The notes: generated by a model from the letters alone, not told the origin. A DNA stretch of 64,000 nt from DATBVX01 sp035263105 (GCA_035263105.1 DATFRO010000064.1:1-64000), one strand, 5' to 3'. Positions 46,955-56,976 are shown, counted from the first letter of the stretch. Numbers and translations: made by a program.

Positions 46955-47431
46955 TCAACTCGACTGACGTATGAAGCTGAGCAGGCCGCGCGCCGCCTGC
47001 TCAGCCAGATCCAGCACTTCCTCGAAGCCCGCCTCACTCCCGTAATAAGGATCGGGCACTTCGTCCACGTCGAGGTCCGGCGCAAACTCCAGGAACAGGC
47101 GCACGCGCTCGCGGTACTGCGCGGGAGCGCGTCGTCGCAGGTCGGCGAGGTTCGTGCGGTCCATCGCAAGGATGAAATCGAAGCGCGCGAAATCTTCACT
47201 TGCGACCTGGCGCGCCCGCAGCCGGCTCATGTCGAGACCGCGCCGGCGCGCCGCCGCCAAGGCGCGCTCGTCCGGCGGCTCGCCGATGTGCCAGCTGCCA
47301 AGGCCTGCGGAATCCACCTCCACGGCCAGTTCCGGCGCCTCGCGGCTCAGCAGGTCACGCAGCACCGCCTCGGCCGTGGGACTGCGACAGATGTTGCCGA
47401 GACAGACAAAGAGGATCCGGGTCGTCGCCAT
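46955..47431 (-). CDS. Low molecular weight protein-tyrosine phosphatase
   Basis: A 158-residue phosphatase. The P-loop is CLGNICRS (Cys10, Arg16) and the general acid is Asp127 in DEVPDPYYG. Wzb-type enzymes act on tyrosine kinases of capsule systems and others on arginine phosphate; no capsule genes are seen here. It lies just upstream of the rne stop on the opposite strand and 10 bp after kdsB. Confidence 0.94.
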   Translation of the reverse strand: MATTRILFVCLGNICRSPTAEAVLRDLLSREAPELAVEVDSAGLGSWHIGEPPDERALAAARRRGLDMSRLRARQVASEDFARFDFILAMDRTNLADLRRRAPAQYRERVRLFLEFAPDLDVDEVPDPYYGSEAGFEEVLDLAEQAARGLLSFIRQSS

Positions 47432-47441
47432 CGGTTCGCGC

Positions 47442-48200
47442 TCAGGTCGCCAGCAGGCGCGCGACCGCTTCGAGGTCCGTCTCGGTGTCGACGCCGCGTC
47501 CCGGAGGTTCGCTTGCCGTCGCCACCGCAATCTGCAGCCCATTTTCCAGGGCACGCAGCTGCTCGAGCTTTTCGAGCTCTTCGAGCGAGGTGGGCGCCAG
47601 CGCCGCCAGTTGCGTGAGAACCTTGACGCGATATGCGTAGAGGCCGAGGTGGCGACGCGCGCCCTGGTAACTGGCAGCGCCGCCTGAACCGCCGGTGGCG
47701 GCCGCATCGCGCGGCCACGGAATCGGCGCGCGGCTGAAATAGAGCGCACGGCCTTGCGCGGTCGCGACGACCTTGACGACGTTCACGTCGTGAAATTCGT
47801 CCGCGGACTCGATCGGCGTGGCGAGCGTCGCGATCCCGGCCCAGCTCGAGTGCTCGAGGAGCTCCGCGACCTGCGTGATGATGGCGGGCGGTATCAGCGG
47901 TTCGTCGCCCTGCACGTTCACCACGATATCGGCGTCCGCCCAGCGCAGCCGGCGGGCGACTTCAGCGATCCGGTCGGTGCCGCTGCGATGCGCCGGGTCC
48001 GTCATCACCACCCGCGCGCCAAATCCCTGGCACGCGCGCTCGATGCGCGCATCGTCGGTGGCAATCCACACTTCGCTCGCGCCACTGCGCGTGGCGCGCT
48101 CGTGCACGTGCGCCAGCATCGGCCGGCCGGCGAGCGCGCGCAGCGGCTTGCCCGGCAGTCGCGTCGAGCCATACCGCGCGGGAATGACGACGCGGAACAT
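47442..48200 (-). CDS. kdsB: 3-deoxy-manno-octulosonate cytidylyltransferase
   Basis: A 252-residue enzyme activating KDO as CMP-KDO for LPS. VIPARYGSTRLPGKPL, IATDD, NVQGDEPLIP and the C-terminal VDTETDLEAV are family marks. There is a slightly extended glycine/alanine loop at about residue 170 (AATGGSGGAAS). The Trm112-like gene precedes it, as in E. coli (ycaR-kdsB). Confidence 0.96.
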   Translation of the reverse strand: MFRVVIPARYGSTRLPGKPLRALAGRPMLAHVHERATRSGASEVWIATDDARIERACQGFGARVVMTDPAHRSGTDRIAEVARRLRWADADIVVNVQGDEPLIPPAIITQVAELLEHSSWAGIATLATPIESADEFHDVNVVKVVATAQGRALYFSRAPIPWPRDAAATGGSGGAASYQGARRHLGLYAYRVKVLTQLAALAPTSLEELEKLEQLRALENGLQIAVATASEPPGRGVDTETDLEAVARLLAT

Positions 48201-48203
48201 GCT

Positions 48204-48392
48204 TCAGCGCTGCAGCAGAGGGTCGTCGGAGGAGAGCTGGCGCGCTTCCTCCTCCAGCATCACCGGAATGCCGTCGCGGATCGGGTACGCGAGCCGGCTC
48301 GCCCGGCAGATGAGTTCCTGCGTCTCTTCGTTGTAGAAGAGTGGCGCCTTGGTGACCGGACACACCAGGATGTCGAGGAGACGCTTGTCCAT
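48204..48392 (-). CDS. Trm112-family small protein (YcaR)
   Basis: A 62-residue protein: LLDILVCPVTKAPLFYNEE and ASRLAYPIRDGIPVMLEEEAR are the Trm112 pattern. Only one cysteine of the zinc knuckle remains, as in E. coli YcaR. Probably a partner of methyltransferases or of LPS synthesis; located 3 bp before kdsB. Confidence 0.93.
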   Translation of the reverse strand: MDKRLLDILVCPVTKAPLFYNEETQELICRASRLAYPIRDGIPVMLEEEARQLSSDDPLLQR

Positions 48393-48401
48393 CGGGCTCT
48401 C

Positions 48402-50324
48402 CTATTTCTTCGGCACGTACAGGTCCGTGAGCGTGCCTTCGTACGCCTCGGCGGCAAAGGCCACGGTCTCCGAGAGCGTCGGATGCGGATGAATGGTGAG
48501 ACCGATGTCGGCCGCATCGCAACCCATTTCGATGGCGAGCGCCACCTCGGAAATCAGGTCGCCGGCATTGGTGCCGACGATGCCCGCGCCGAGCACGCGA
48601 TGCGAGTTCTTGTCGAACAGGATCTTCGTGAACCCGTCGTCGCGGTTGAGCGCGAGCGATCGCCCACTCGCCATCCACGGGAACATCCCCTTGCCGTACT
48701 CGATCTTCTTCTCCTTGGCCTCGAGCTCGGTCAAGCCGACCCATGCCACTTCGGGATCGGTGTACGCCACCGACGGAATGACGCGCGCCTCGAAACGTCG
48801 CTTGAGCCCCGCGGCCACTTCCGCGGCGACCTTGCCCTCGTGCGAGGCCTTGTGCGCCAGCATCGGCGGACCGACGACGTCGCCGATGGCGAAGATGTGC
48901 TCGACGTTCGTGCGCTGCTGCGCATCCACGCGGATGAAGCCGCGGTCGTCGACATTGACGCCGGCGCGCTCCGCGCCGATGTTCCGGCCGTTGGGAACGC
49001 GGCCCACGGCCACCAGTACGCGATCGTAGAGATGCGGCTCCGGTGCCTTGTCGCCCGCGAAGCTCACACGCAGCCCATTGCGCAGCGGCTCGACCGCTGA
49101 CACCCGCGTGCCCAGCAGGATCTGCTCATAGCGGCCGCGAATGCGCTTCTCGAGCGGACGCACCAGGTCCCGGTCGCAGCCGGGCATGAGGCCGTCCGTG
49201 AGCTCGACCACCGTGACTTTCGCGCCCAGCCCGTCGTAGACGCATGCCATCTCGAGGCCGATGATGCCGCCCCCGACGACGAGCAGGCGCTTCACTTTCT
49301 CGGGCAGCTCGAGGGCGCCGGTCGAGTCCATGATGCGTGGCTCGTCCGACAGACCCGGCAAGCGCGCGGACTCGGATCCGGTGGCGATGATGCAATGCTT
49401 GAAATCGACGACGCGTCGCTTGGTACCTTGCAGCACTTCGAGATGGTTGGCGTCGGTGAAGCTGCCGATGCCCTGGATCACTTCCACCTTGCGTTGCCGG
49501 GCCAGCACCGTGAGCCCGTTGGTGAGCCGGGTGACGACCTGTTCCTTCCATTTGCGGAGCTTGCCGCGATCGATGCTCGGCGAGTCGAAGCCCAGGCCGT
49601 GCTCGCTGAGCGAGTGCGCTTCCTCGACGACGCGCGCCGCGTGCAGCAACGCCTTGGATGGAATGCATCCCACGTTTAGGCATACGCCGCCGAGAGTCGG
49701 TGAGCGCTCGATCAGCGCCACGCGCTGGCCGAGATCCGCAGCCCTGAATGCCGCGGTGTATCCGCCGGGCCCGGCACCGAGCACGACGACGTCGAAGGTG
49801 TACGCGGGTGCGGCAGCGCGCGCGGGTTGGTTGGCCGACTCGCTGGGCGCGGCTGCAGCCGCAGGGGCCGCTGCAGCAGGTGCGGCGCGTGCCGGCGGCT
49901 CGGGCGCGGCAGGTGCGGCGCCGGCAGGCTTGGTAGCGGGCGCGGATGCGGGCGGTCGTGACGCGCTCGGCCGTGCTGCGGACTGGCCGGCACGCACCTG
50001 ATCGGCGAGCGTGACGGTCTCGACGTACGGTTGCTCGCGATCGCTGGCGGATTCGGGTACCGCGACGACCGTGGTCTTCTCGATCTCCTCGGTGCGCACG
50101 GTCGCGATCAGAGTGCCCTTGGAAACCTTGTCGCCCTTGCCGACATGCATGCGCTCGATGACGCCGTTCACGGTCGCCGGGACGTCCATCGAAGCCTTGT
50201 CGGTCTCGAGCGTGATCAGCGCGTCGTCGACGCTCACTCGCTCTCCGGCGCGCGCGAGCACATCGACGACGGTGACGTCCTTGAAATCCCCCAGATCCGG
50301 CACGCGCAACTCGACTACGCTCAT
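48402..50324 (-). CDS. lpdA: Dihydrolipoamide dehydrogenase with N-terminal lipoyl domain (PDH E3)
   Basis: A 640-residue E3 of pyruvate dehydrogenase. Residues 1-80 are a lipoyl domain with lipoyl Lys43 (ETDKASMDV), followed by an alanine/proline linker (about 100-170). Then the flavoprotein: GAGPGGYTAAFRAADLG, redox-active CLNVGCIPSK, NAD-binding VVGGGIIGLEMA and the C-terminal interface IHPHPTLSETVAFAAEA. E3 with its own lipoyl domain occurs in Neisseria, Pseudomonas relatives and others. Overlaps aceF by 4 bp. Confidence 0.96.
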   Translation of the reverse strand: MSVVELRVPDLGDFKDVTVVDVLARAGERVSVDDALITLETDKASMDVPATVNGVIERMHVGKGDKVSKGTLIATVRTEEIEKTTVVAVPESASDREQPYVETVTLADQVRAGQSAARPSASRPPASAPATKPAGAAPAAPEPPARAAPAAAAPAAAAAPSESANQPARAAAPAYTFDVVVLGAGPGGYTAAFRAADLGQRVALIERSPTLGGVCLNVGCIPSKALLHAARVVEEAHSLSEHGLGFDSPSIDRGKLRKWKEQVVTRLTNGLTVLARQRKVEVIQGIGSFTDANHLEVLQGTKRRVVDFKHCIIATGSESARLPGLSDEPRIMDSTGALELPEKVKRLLVVGGGIIGLEMACVYDGLGAKVTVVELTDGLMPGCDRDLVRPLEKRIRGRYEQILLGTRVSAVEPLRNGLRVSFAGDKAPEPHLYDRVLVAVGRVPNGRNIGAERAGVNVDDRGFIRVDAQQRTNVEHIFAIGDVVGPPMLAHKASHEGKVAAEVAAGLKRRFEARVIPSVAYTDPEVAWVGLTELEAKEKKIEYGKGMFPWMASGRSLALNRDDGFTKILFDKNSHRVLGAGIVGTNAGDLISEVALAIEMGCDAADIGLTIHPHPTLSETVAFAAEAYEGTLTDLYVPKK

Positions 50325-51661
50325 GGAATGGCCTCGAGGAGACCCCGCGGCTCGGCGAGCACACGGGAAAGATAGGTGGTGAAGCGCACCGCCAGCGCGC
50401 CGTCGATCACGCGATGATCATAAGAGAGCGACAACGGCAACATCAGGCGCGGCACGAAGCTGCCGTCGCGGTAAACCGGCTGGTAGCTCGAGCGCGAGAC
50501 GCCGAGGATCGCGACCTCCGGTGCATTGATGATCGGTGTGAACGCCGTGCCACCAATGCCGCCGAGGCTGGAGACGGTAAAGCACCCGCCCTGCATCTGG
50601 GCCGGCGTGAGCTTGCCTTCGCGCGCGCGCTCGCTGAGCTCGCCGAGCTCGCGCGCCAGCTCGTAGATATCCTTGCGATCGGCATCGCGGATCACCGGCA
50701 CGACGAGTCCGTTGGGCGTGTCGGCGGCGAACCCGAGGTGCAGGTATTTCTTGAGCACCAGGTTCTCGCCGCGCGCATCCAGCGACGAGTTGAAGAGCGG
50801 GAATTCCTGCAGCGCCTTGACGCAGGCCTTGAGCACGAACGCCAGCGGCGTCAGCTTGATGCCCTCCTTGACCGCCTTCCCCTTGAGCTGCGTGCGCACT
50901 GCTTCGAGGTCGGTGATATCGGCCGTGTCGAACTGCGTGACATGCGGAATGTTCACCCAGCTCGCGTGCAGGCGCGGTCCGGAAATTCTCTGGATGCGTC
51001 CGAGCGGCTGCGTCTGCACCGGCCCGAACTTCGAGAAATCGACTTCCGGAACCTTGGGGAGTGCGCTCACACCCGACGCGGCGGCGCCCTCGGTCAGCAC
51101 CTTCTTGACGAAAGCCTTGACGTCCTCGTGCGTGATCCGGCCCTTGGGTCCGGAGCCCACGACGCGCGCGAGATCGACACCGAGCTCGCGCGCAAACTTG
51201 CGCACCGACGGGCCGGCATAAGCTGAGGAGAAGTCCGCGAGGATCACTGGCGCGCGTTCAAGAGCGGGCGCGGACGCGGGCGATGCGGCCGGTGGCGCGC
51301 TCGCCACGGGCGGCGCAGTGCGCGCCGCGAGGGCTGGATGACGCACCGTCTCCTCGGCCTTGCTCGAAGCGCCGCCTGCAGGTGCGCGCTCCGCCGGCGC
51401 AGGCTCTTTCACCGCCGCCGCAGAGGCTTCCACCAGTGCGATCAGGCTGCCTTTCGAAACCTTGCCGCCTTTCTGGATCTTGAGTGCGCTGACGCGCCCG
51501 GCGAGTGGCGAGGGCACATCCATGGTCGCCTTCTCGGTCTCGAGTGTGATGAGCGGCGTGTCGACGTCGACACTCTCGCCTTCCTTGACGAGCACGTCGA
51601 CCACGGTCACGTCCTTGAAATCGCCCAGGTCGGGGACGCGGACTTCGGTGGAATTGGCCAT
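50321..51661 (-). CDS. aceF: Pyruvate dehydrogenase E2 dihydrolipoyl acetyltransferase
   Basis: A 446-residue E2. One lipoyl domain (residues 1-80; Lys44 in ETEKATMDV), an Ala/Pro linker, the E1/E3-binding domain (SVRKFARELGVDLARVVGSGPKGRI) and the acetyltransferase core with the catalytic DHRVIDGA near the C-terminus. Only one lipoyl domain is present, against three in E. coli. Lies between aceE and lpdA. Confidence 0.96.
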   Translation of the reverse strand: MANSTEVRVPDLGDFKDVTVVDVLVKEGESVDVDTPLITLETEKATMDVPSPLAGRVSALKIQKGGKVSKGSLIALVEASAAAVKEPAPAERAPAGGASSKAEETVRHPALAARTAPPVASAPPAASPASAPALERAPVILADFSSAYAGPSVRKFARELGVDLARVVGSGPKGRITHEDVKAFVKKVLTEGAAASGVSALPKVPEVDFSKFGPVQTQPLGRIQRISGPRLHASWVNIPHVTQFDTADITDLEAVRTQLKGKAVKEGIKLTPLAFVLKACVKALQEFPLFNSSLDARGENLVLKKYLHLGFAADTPNGLVVPVIRDADRKDIYELARELGELSERAREGKLTPAQMQGGCFTVSSLGGIGGTAFTPIINAPEVAILGVSRSSYQPVYRDGSFVPRLMLPLSLSYDHRVIDGALAVRFTTYLSRVLAEPRGLLEAIP

Positions 51662-51674
51662 TGCGGTGCCGGGC

Positions 51675-54338
51675 CTACACCGTCAGTGGATTCGGCTTCG
51701 CGGGATCGATACCGAAGTCCTTCATCGCCTTCGTCACCGTGGAGCGATCGAGCTTGCCGTCATCGGAGAGCGCCTTGAGGGCCGCAACCGCGATGTAGTG
51801 GCGATCGACCTCGAAGAAGTGGCGCAACGCTGCGCGTCCATCGCTGCGCCCATAGCCATCCGTCCCGAGCGCGACATAGCGGCCAGGGACCCATTGGCGG
51901 ATCTGGTCGGGCACAGTCCTGATGTAGTCGGTCGCCGCGACAAACGGGCCGCTGCGTTCGCCGAGACACTGCTGCACGTGATTGGCGCGCGGCGCATCAG
52001 TGGGGTGCAGCATGTTCCAGCGCTCGATCTCGAGCGCGTTACGCCGCAGCTGGTTGAAGCTCGTGACGGAGAAGACATCGGCCGGCACGCCGTAGTCCTT
52101 CTCGAGGATCTCGGCCGCGGCGAGCACCTCGCGCAGGATGGTGCCGGAGCCCATCAGGCTCACGCGAACTTTGCCGCGCCCGCCGATCTGCAGCAGGTAC
52201 ATGCCGTTGAGGATCCCCTGCTGTACGCCCGGTGGCATCGCCGGGTGCGCGTAGTTCTCGTTCATGCAGGTGACGTAATAGAAGATGTTCTCCTGCTCGG
52301 CATACATGCGGCGCAGTCCGTCCTGGACGATGACCGCCAGCTCGTAGGCGAACGTCGGATCGTAGGCCACGCAGTTCGGAATCGTGCTCGCCGCGAGATG
52401 ACTGTGACCGTCCTGGTGCTGCAACCCCTCGCCCGCCAATGTCGTGCGGCCCGCGGTGCCGCCGACGAGAAAACCGCGCGCCTGCATGTCACCTGCGGCC
52501 CAGGCGAAATCGCCGACGCGCTGGAAGCCGAACATCGAATAGAAGATGTAGAACGGCACCATGTTGAGGTCGTGATTCGTGTAGGCCGTGCCCGCGGCGA
52601 TCCACGAGCAGAGCGAGCCCGCCTCGTTGATGCCTTCCTCGAGCACCTGGCCCTTCTTGTCTTCGCGGTAGTAGGTCAGCTGCTCCACGTCCTGCGGCGT
52701 GTACAGCTGCCCGACGGATGAATAAATGCCGATCTGGCGGAACATGCCCTCCATGCCGAAGGTGCGCGCCTCGTCCGGGACGATGGGCACGATGTGCTTG
52801 CCCACGTTCTTGTCCTTGACCAGCGCCTGGAGGATGCGCACCAGCGCCATCGTCGTGGAAATCTCGCGGTCCCCGGTGCCCTCCAGCAGATTCGCGAAGG
52901 TTTCCAGCGGCGGGACGATCAGCGGCTGCGCCTTGCTACGACGCACCGGCATGTAGCCGCCGAGCGTGATACGCCGCTCGCGCAGATATTTCAGTTCTTC
53001 GCTGTCGGCCGCCGGTTTGGCGAATGGCAGGTTCCCGATATCGGCGTCCGACACCGGGATATGGAACCGGTCGCGGAACGCCTTCAACGCCTCTTCATCC
53101 AGCTTCTTCTGCTGGTGCGCGATCATCTGGCCTTCGCCGGCCTTGCCCAGACCGTATCCCTTCACGGTCTTGGCGAGGATCACCGTGGGTTGACCCTTGT
53201 GCGCAACCGCCGCCGCGTAGGCGCTGAACACCTTGCGCGCATCGTGACCGCCGCGATTGAGGTGCCAGATCTCCTCATCGGACATGTTGGCGACCATCGC
53301 CTTGAGCTCGGGATACTTGCCGAAGAAATGCTCGCGCGTGTAGGCGCCGCCCTTGGCCTTGAAATTCTGGTACTCGCCGTCGACGCACTCTTCCATCACG
53401 CGCCGCAGGAGCCCTTTGGTGTCCTTGGCCAGCAGCGGGTCCCAGCGCGAGCCCCAGATCACCTTGAGCACGTTCCAGCCGGCGCCGAGAAAGGCCGCTT
53501 CGAGTTCCTGGATGATCTTGCCGTTGCCGCGCACCGGTCCATCGAGGCGCTGCAGGTTGCAATTGATCACGAAGATCAGGTTGTCGAGCCCCTCGCGCAC
53601 CGGCATCGTCAGCGCGCCCATCGATTCGGGCTCGTCCATCTCGCCGTCGCCGAGGAAGCACCACACCTTGCGATCCGACGGCTTCACCATCCCGCGGTGC
53701 TCGAGATAGCGAATGAAGCGCGCCTGGAAGATCGCCATCATCGGCCCGAGGCCCATCGACACGGTCGGGAACTGCCAGAAGTCCGGCATCAGCCACGGGT
53801 GAGGATAAGAAGAGAGTCCCTTGCCCGAGACTTCCTGGCGGAAATGGCGCAGCTGTTCCTCGGTCAGCCGTCCTTCGAGGTAGGCGCGCGCATAGATGCC
53901 GGGACTCGAGTGTCCCTGGATGAAGAGCATGTCCCCCGGATGATTGTCGGAAGGTGCACGCCAGAAATGATTGAAGCCCACCTCGTACAGGGTCGCCGAC
54001 GAGGCATAACTCGAGAGGTGACCGCCATACTCGCTGCTGGTGCGGTTGGCGAGCACCACCATGGCGATCGCATTCCAGCGGATGTACGCCTCGATGCGAC
54101 GCTCGAGCGCGCGGTTGCCCGGGTACTCACGCTCCTGTCCCGGCGCAATCGTATTGACGTAGGCGGTGTTCGGACGGAACGGCAGATACGCGCCGGAGCG
54201 ACGCGTGTGATCGATGACGCGCTCCAGCAGGTAGTGAGCCCGCTCCGCTCCATGAGTTCTCAGGACCGAATCGATGGATTCAATCCATTCCTGGGTTTCG
54301 GTGGGGTCGAGGTCGTCGTGCTTGGGCTCTTGAGCCAT
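51675..54338 (-). CDS. aceE: Pyruvate dehydrogenase E1 component (homodimeric)
   Basis: An 887-residue thiamine diphosphate enzyme decarboxylating pyruvate and acetylating E2. The ATG at 54338 gives the family N-terminus (DDLDPTETQEWIESIDSV) and exactly the E. coli length; an upstream in-frame start would add 19 residues. The ThDP motif is GDGEMDEPES...NLQRLDG. First gene of aceE-aceF-lpdA. No PdhR-like regulator gene is adjacent. Confidence 0.97.
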   Translation of the reverse strand: MAQEPKHDDLDPTETQEWIESIDSVLRTHGAERAHYLLERVIDHTRRSGAYLPFRPNTAYVNTIAPGQEREYPGNRALERRIEAYIRWNAIAMVVLANRTSSEYGGHLSSYASSATLYEVGFNHFWRAPSDNHPGDMLFIQGHSSPGIYARAYLEGRLTEEQLRHFRQEVSGKGLSSYPHPWLMPDFWQFPTVSMGLGPMMAIFQARFIRYLEHRGMVKPSDRKVWCFLGDGEMDEPESMGALTMPVREGLDNLIFVINCNLQRLDGPVRGNGKIIQELEAAFLGAGWNVLKVIWGSRWDPLLAKDTKGLLRRVMEECVDGEYQNFKAKGGAYTREHFFGKYPELKAMVANMSDEEIWHLNRGGHDARKVFSAYAAAVAHKGQPTVILAKTVKGYGLGKAGEGQMIAHQQKKLDEEALKAFRDRFHIPVSDADIGNLPFAKPAADSEELKYLRERRITLGGYMPVRRSKAQPLIVPPLETFANLLEGTGDREISTTMALVRILQALVKDKNVGKHIVPIVPDEARTFGMEGMFRQIGIYSSVGQLYTPQDVEQLTYYREDKKGQVLEEGINEAGSLCSWIAAGTAYTNHDLNMVPFYIFYSMFGFQRVGDFAWAAGDMQARGFLVGGTAGRTTLAGEGLQHQDGHSHLAASTIPNCVAYDPTFAYELAVIVQDGLRRMYAEQENIFYYVTCMNENYAHPAMPPGVQQGILNGMYLLQIGGRGKVRVSLMGSGTILREVLAAAEILEKDYGVPADVFSVTSFNQLRRNALEIERWNMLHPTDAPRANHVQQCLGERSGPFVAATDYIRTVPDQIRQWVPGRYVALGTDGYGRSDGRAALRHFFEVDRHYIAVAALKALSDDGKLDRSTVTKAMKDFGIDPAKPNPLTV

Positions 54339-54342
54339 TTCG

Positions 54343-54371
54343 TTGGGGTCCCGGCGCAGCCCCGGTATGAT
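54343..54371 (+). promoter_or_regulatory. Promoter candidate for the second aminopeptidase-pyrC-rnt operon
   Basis: TTGGGG (54343-54348) and TATGAT (54366-54371) are 17 bp apart, 33 bp before the GTG start. It overlaps the 5' end of the aceE region on the opposite strand. Confidence 0.45.
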
Positions 54372-54403
54372 CCGGGCTTGGTTCTTTTCGGTCAAGGCAA
54401 GAA

Positions 54404-55924
54404 GTGACGGCCCGCCTGGTTCCCGAGCAATCGCAGCCGCGTATCACACATCGCCCACACGCGCTGCGCCTCGGTGCGCTCGCCCGGTGCGACGCGCTGC
54501 TCGTCATGATTCCCGCCGATCTTGCGCCTGCGAAATGGAAATCCCTGCCGCGCGGCGCGTGGTTGCGCTCCGAGTACCTGAGGAGAAAGTGCCGCGCGGG
54601 CGCGACGCTCAGCGCGCGACTCGATGGCAAGCGTCACGGACTTGTCATCGTCGGCCTGCGGGCCGATACGGCGAGCGCGTTCGAGACGCTGCATCTCGCC
54701 GGCCGGATGCTGAAGGAAACTCGCGCTCTGCAACCCGGCAGGATCGCGCTGGCAACGGTCGGTCTCGACGGCAGCGCCGCGCGCAATGCGCTCGAGGCGT
54801 TGCTGGCGGGGTCCCTCGCCGCTGCATTCGAATTGCCCAGTTTCAAGTCGCGGCAAGGCAACGGGGCAGCGCCGCGCGAAATCACGATTTTCGATCCCGG
54901 TCGCAATGATTTTGCGGCGACGCTCGCCAGCAGCGAGGGCAACAACCTGGCGCGCTGGCTGACCGCCTTGCCCGGTAATGAGCTGACGCCGGCCTCCTAC
55001 CGTGAAATGGCCACGACGCTCGCACGACGCGAGGGCTGGCGTGTCGAGTTCTTCGATCGCGCCAAGCTCGCCCGGCGCGGTGCCGGTGCCTTTCTCGCGG
55101 TCACGCAAGGGAGCGAGGACGATGGCTCGGGCATCCTGCACGTTCAGTATCGCGGCACCGGCAATGGTTCCTCCCCGCGCCTGGGACTCGTCGGCAAGGG
55201 CATTTGCTTCGACACGGGTGGCACGAACCTGAAGGCGCATCGAAGCATGCTCGACATGCACATCGACATGGGCGGCAGCGCAGTCGCACTCGCGACCTTG
55301 CTCGCGCTCACGCGCCTGCGCGTGCCTTACCGGGTCGACTGCTGGCTGGCGCTCGCCGAGAACCGCATCGGCCCGAAGGCGTACAAGCCGCAGGATGTCG
55401 TCAAGGCGAGCAACGGCACCAGCATCCAGGTGATTCACACCGACGCCGAAGGACGCATGGTGCTCGCGGACGCCCTGGCCTTCGCCGCGCGGGAGAAGCC
55501 CGCGCTGGTCCTGGACTTCGCCACGCTCACCGGTGCCTGCGTCAATGCGCTGACCGAGCGCTACAGCGGCGTCTTCACCAACCGACCCGAGTGGCGCGAG
55601 GTGCTGGAGCGTGCCGGGAGCGCGAGCGGCGAACGCGTGTGGTGTTTCCCGATGGACGCGGATTTCGATGCGGACCTCGAGAGCGCGAACGCGGACATCG
55701 TGCAATGTCTGCCGGACAACAAGGGCGATCACATCTACGCTGCGCGCTTTCTGAGCCGCTTCGTGCCGCCGGCGATTCCATGGGCGCACGTCGATCTCGC
55801 CGCAGCGACGCGCACCGGCGGACTCGCGCACATCAACACCGAGATCACCGGCTTCGGCGTGCGCTACGCGGTGAACCTGCTGATGGAACAGGACCTGCTC
55901 GGCGAGGCGCGGCGCGCGTCATGA
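54404..55924 (+). CDS. Second M17-family leucyl aminopeptidase
   Basis: A 506-residue paralogue of PepA. The catalytic lysine motif is GKGICFDTGG, the metal site region DMHIDMGG, and the signature reads HTDAEGRM instead of NTDAEGRL. The catalytic arginine and metal ligands look intact, so it is likely active. The N-terminal domain is divergent from that of PepA at 2468. It starts at GTG 54404 and overlaps pyrC as ATGA, so it is co-translated with pyrimidine synthesis; any functional link is unknown. Confidence 0.93.
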   Translation: MTARLVPEQSQPRITHRPHALRLGALARCDALLVMIPADLAPAKWKSLPRGAWLRSEYLRRKCRAGATLSARLDGKRHGLVIVGLRADTASAFETLHLAGRMLKETRALQPGRIALATVGLDGSAARNALEALLAGSLAAAFELPSFKSRQGNGAAPREITIFDPGRNDFAATLASSEGNNLARWLTALPGNELTPASYREMATTLARREGWRVEFFDRAKLARRGAGAFLAVTQGSEDDGSGILHVQYRGTGNGSSPRLGLVGKGICFDTGGTNLKAHRSMLDMHIDMGGSAVALATLLALTRLRVPYRVDCWLALAENRIGPKAYKPQDVVKASNGTSIQVIHTDAEGRMVLADALAFAAREKPALVLDFATLTGACVNALTERYSGVFTNRPEWREVLERAGSASGERVWCFPMDADFDADLESANADIVQCLPDNKGDHIYAARFLSRFVPPAIPWAHVDLAAATRTGGLAHINTEITGFGVRYAVNLLMEQDLLGEARRAS

Positions 55925-56976
55925 GCCGCAGCCTCACGTTGCTTCGCCCCGACGACTGGCACCTGCACCTGCGCGACGGTGAGGAGCTGCGCGCGGTGAT
56001 CGGGTTCACGGTGCAGCGGTTCGCACGCGCCATCGTGATGCCGAACCTGCAGCCGCCCATCACCACGGTGGATGCGGCGCGCTCCTACCGGCAACGGATT
56101 CTCGATGCCGCGGGATCGGGCTCGCAGTTCGAGCCGCTGATGACGCTCTATCTCACCGATGAGACCCAACCCGCTGAAATCGACGCCGCGCGCGCCAGCG
56201 GCTTCATCCACGGCGTGAAGCTCTACCCGGCGGGCGCGACGACTCACTCGCAGGCGGGCGTGCGCACAGTGGAGCGCGTGTATGACGTGCTCGAGCGCCT
56301 GCAGTCGGTCGGTTTGCCGCTCCTGGTGCACGGCGAAGTCACCGATCCCGCGGTCGATATCTTCGATCGCGAAGAGCGCTTCATCGAACGGGTGCTGGAG
56401 CCACTGGTGCGTCGCTTCGCGCAACTCAAGATCGTGTTCGAACACATCACGACACGGGCCGCCGTGCAGTTCGTGCGTGGTGCACGCGCCGGTGTGGGCG
56501 CCACGATCACGCCGCAACACCTGTTGTTGAACCGCAATGCCTTGTTCGCCGGCGGTATCCGTCCGCACCATTACTGCCTGCCGGTGCTCAAGACCGAGAG
56601 CGATCGCGAAGCCGTGCTCGCGGCCGCGACCAGCGGTGAGCCCAAGTTCTTTCTCGGGACCGATAGTGCTCCGCATGCGCGCTCCGCGAAGGAAACGGCG
56701 TGCGGCTGCGCGGGGATCTTCTCGGCGCACGCTGCCATCGAGCTCTATGCCGAGGCGTTCGAAGCGGCCGGTGCGCTCGAACGGCTGCAGGGGTTCGCGA
56801 GCGAGTTCGGCGCCGATTTCTATGGACTGCCGCGCAACCGCACCACGATCACCCTGAGCCGTGGTGAATGGCGCGTGCCGCAGGCGTTGAGCTTCGGTCG
56901 CGGGCAACTGGTGCCGTTTCGCGCCGGCGAGAGCGTGGCGTGGCGCTTTGGCGCGGCCGGTTCGAGCAATGCCTGA
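55921..56976 (+). CDS. pyrC: Dihydroorotase (PyrC, type II)
   Basis: A 351-residue zinc enzyme closing carbamoyl aspartate to dihydroorotate in pyrimidine synthesis. Metal ligands in DDWHLHLRDG, carbamylated lysine in GVKLYPAGATT, LVHGEVTD, FEHITT and the catalytic aspartate in LGTDSAPHA. Length and layout match the E. coli homodimeric type. ATG overlaps the aminopeptidase stop. Confidence 0.97.
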   Translation: MSRSLTLLRPDDWHLHLRDGEELRAVIGFTVQRFARAIVMPNLQPPITTVDAARSYRQRILDAAGSGSQFEPLMTLYLTDETQPAEIDAARASGFIHGVKLYPAGATTHSQAGVRTVERVYDVLERLQSVGLPLLVHGEVTDPAVDIFDREERFIERVLEPLVRRFAQLKIVFEHITTRAAVQFVRGARAGVGATITPQHLLLNRNALFAGGIRPHHYCLPVLKTESDREAVLAAATSGEPKFFLGTDSAPHARSAKETACGCAGIFSAHAAIELYAEAFEAAGALERLQGFASEFGADFYGLPRNRTTITLSRGEWRVPQALSFGRGQLVPFRAGESVAWRFGAAGSSNA

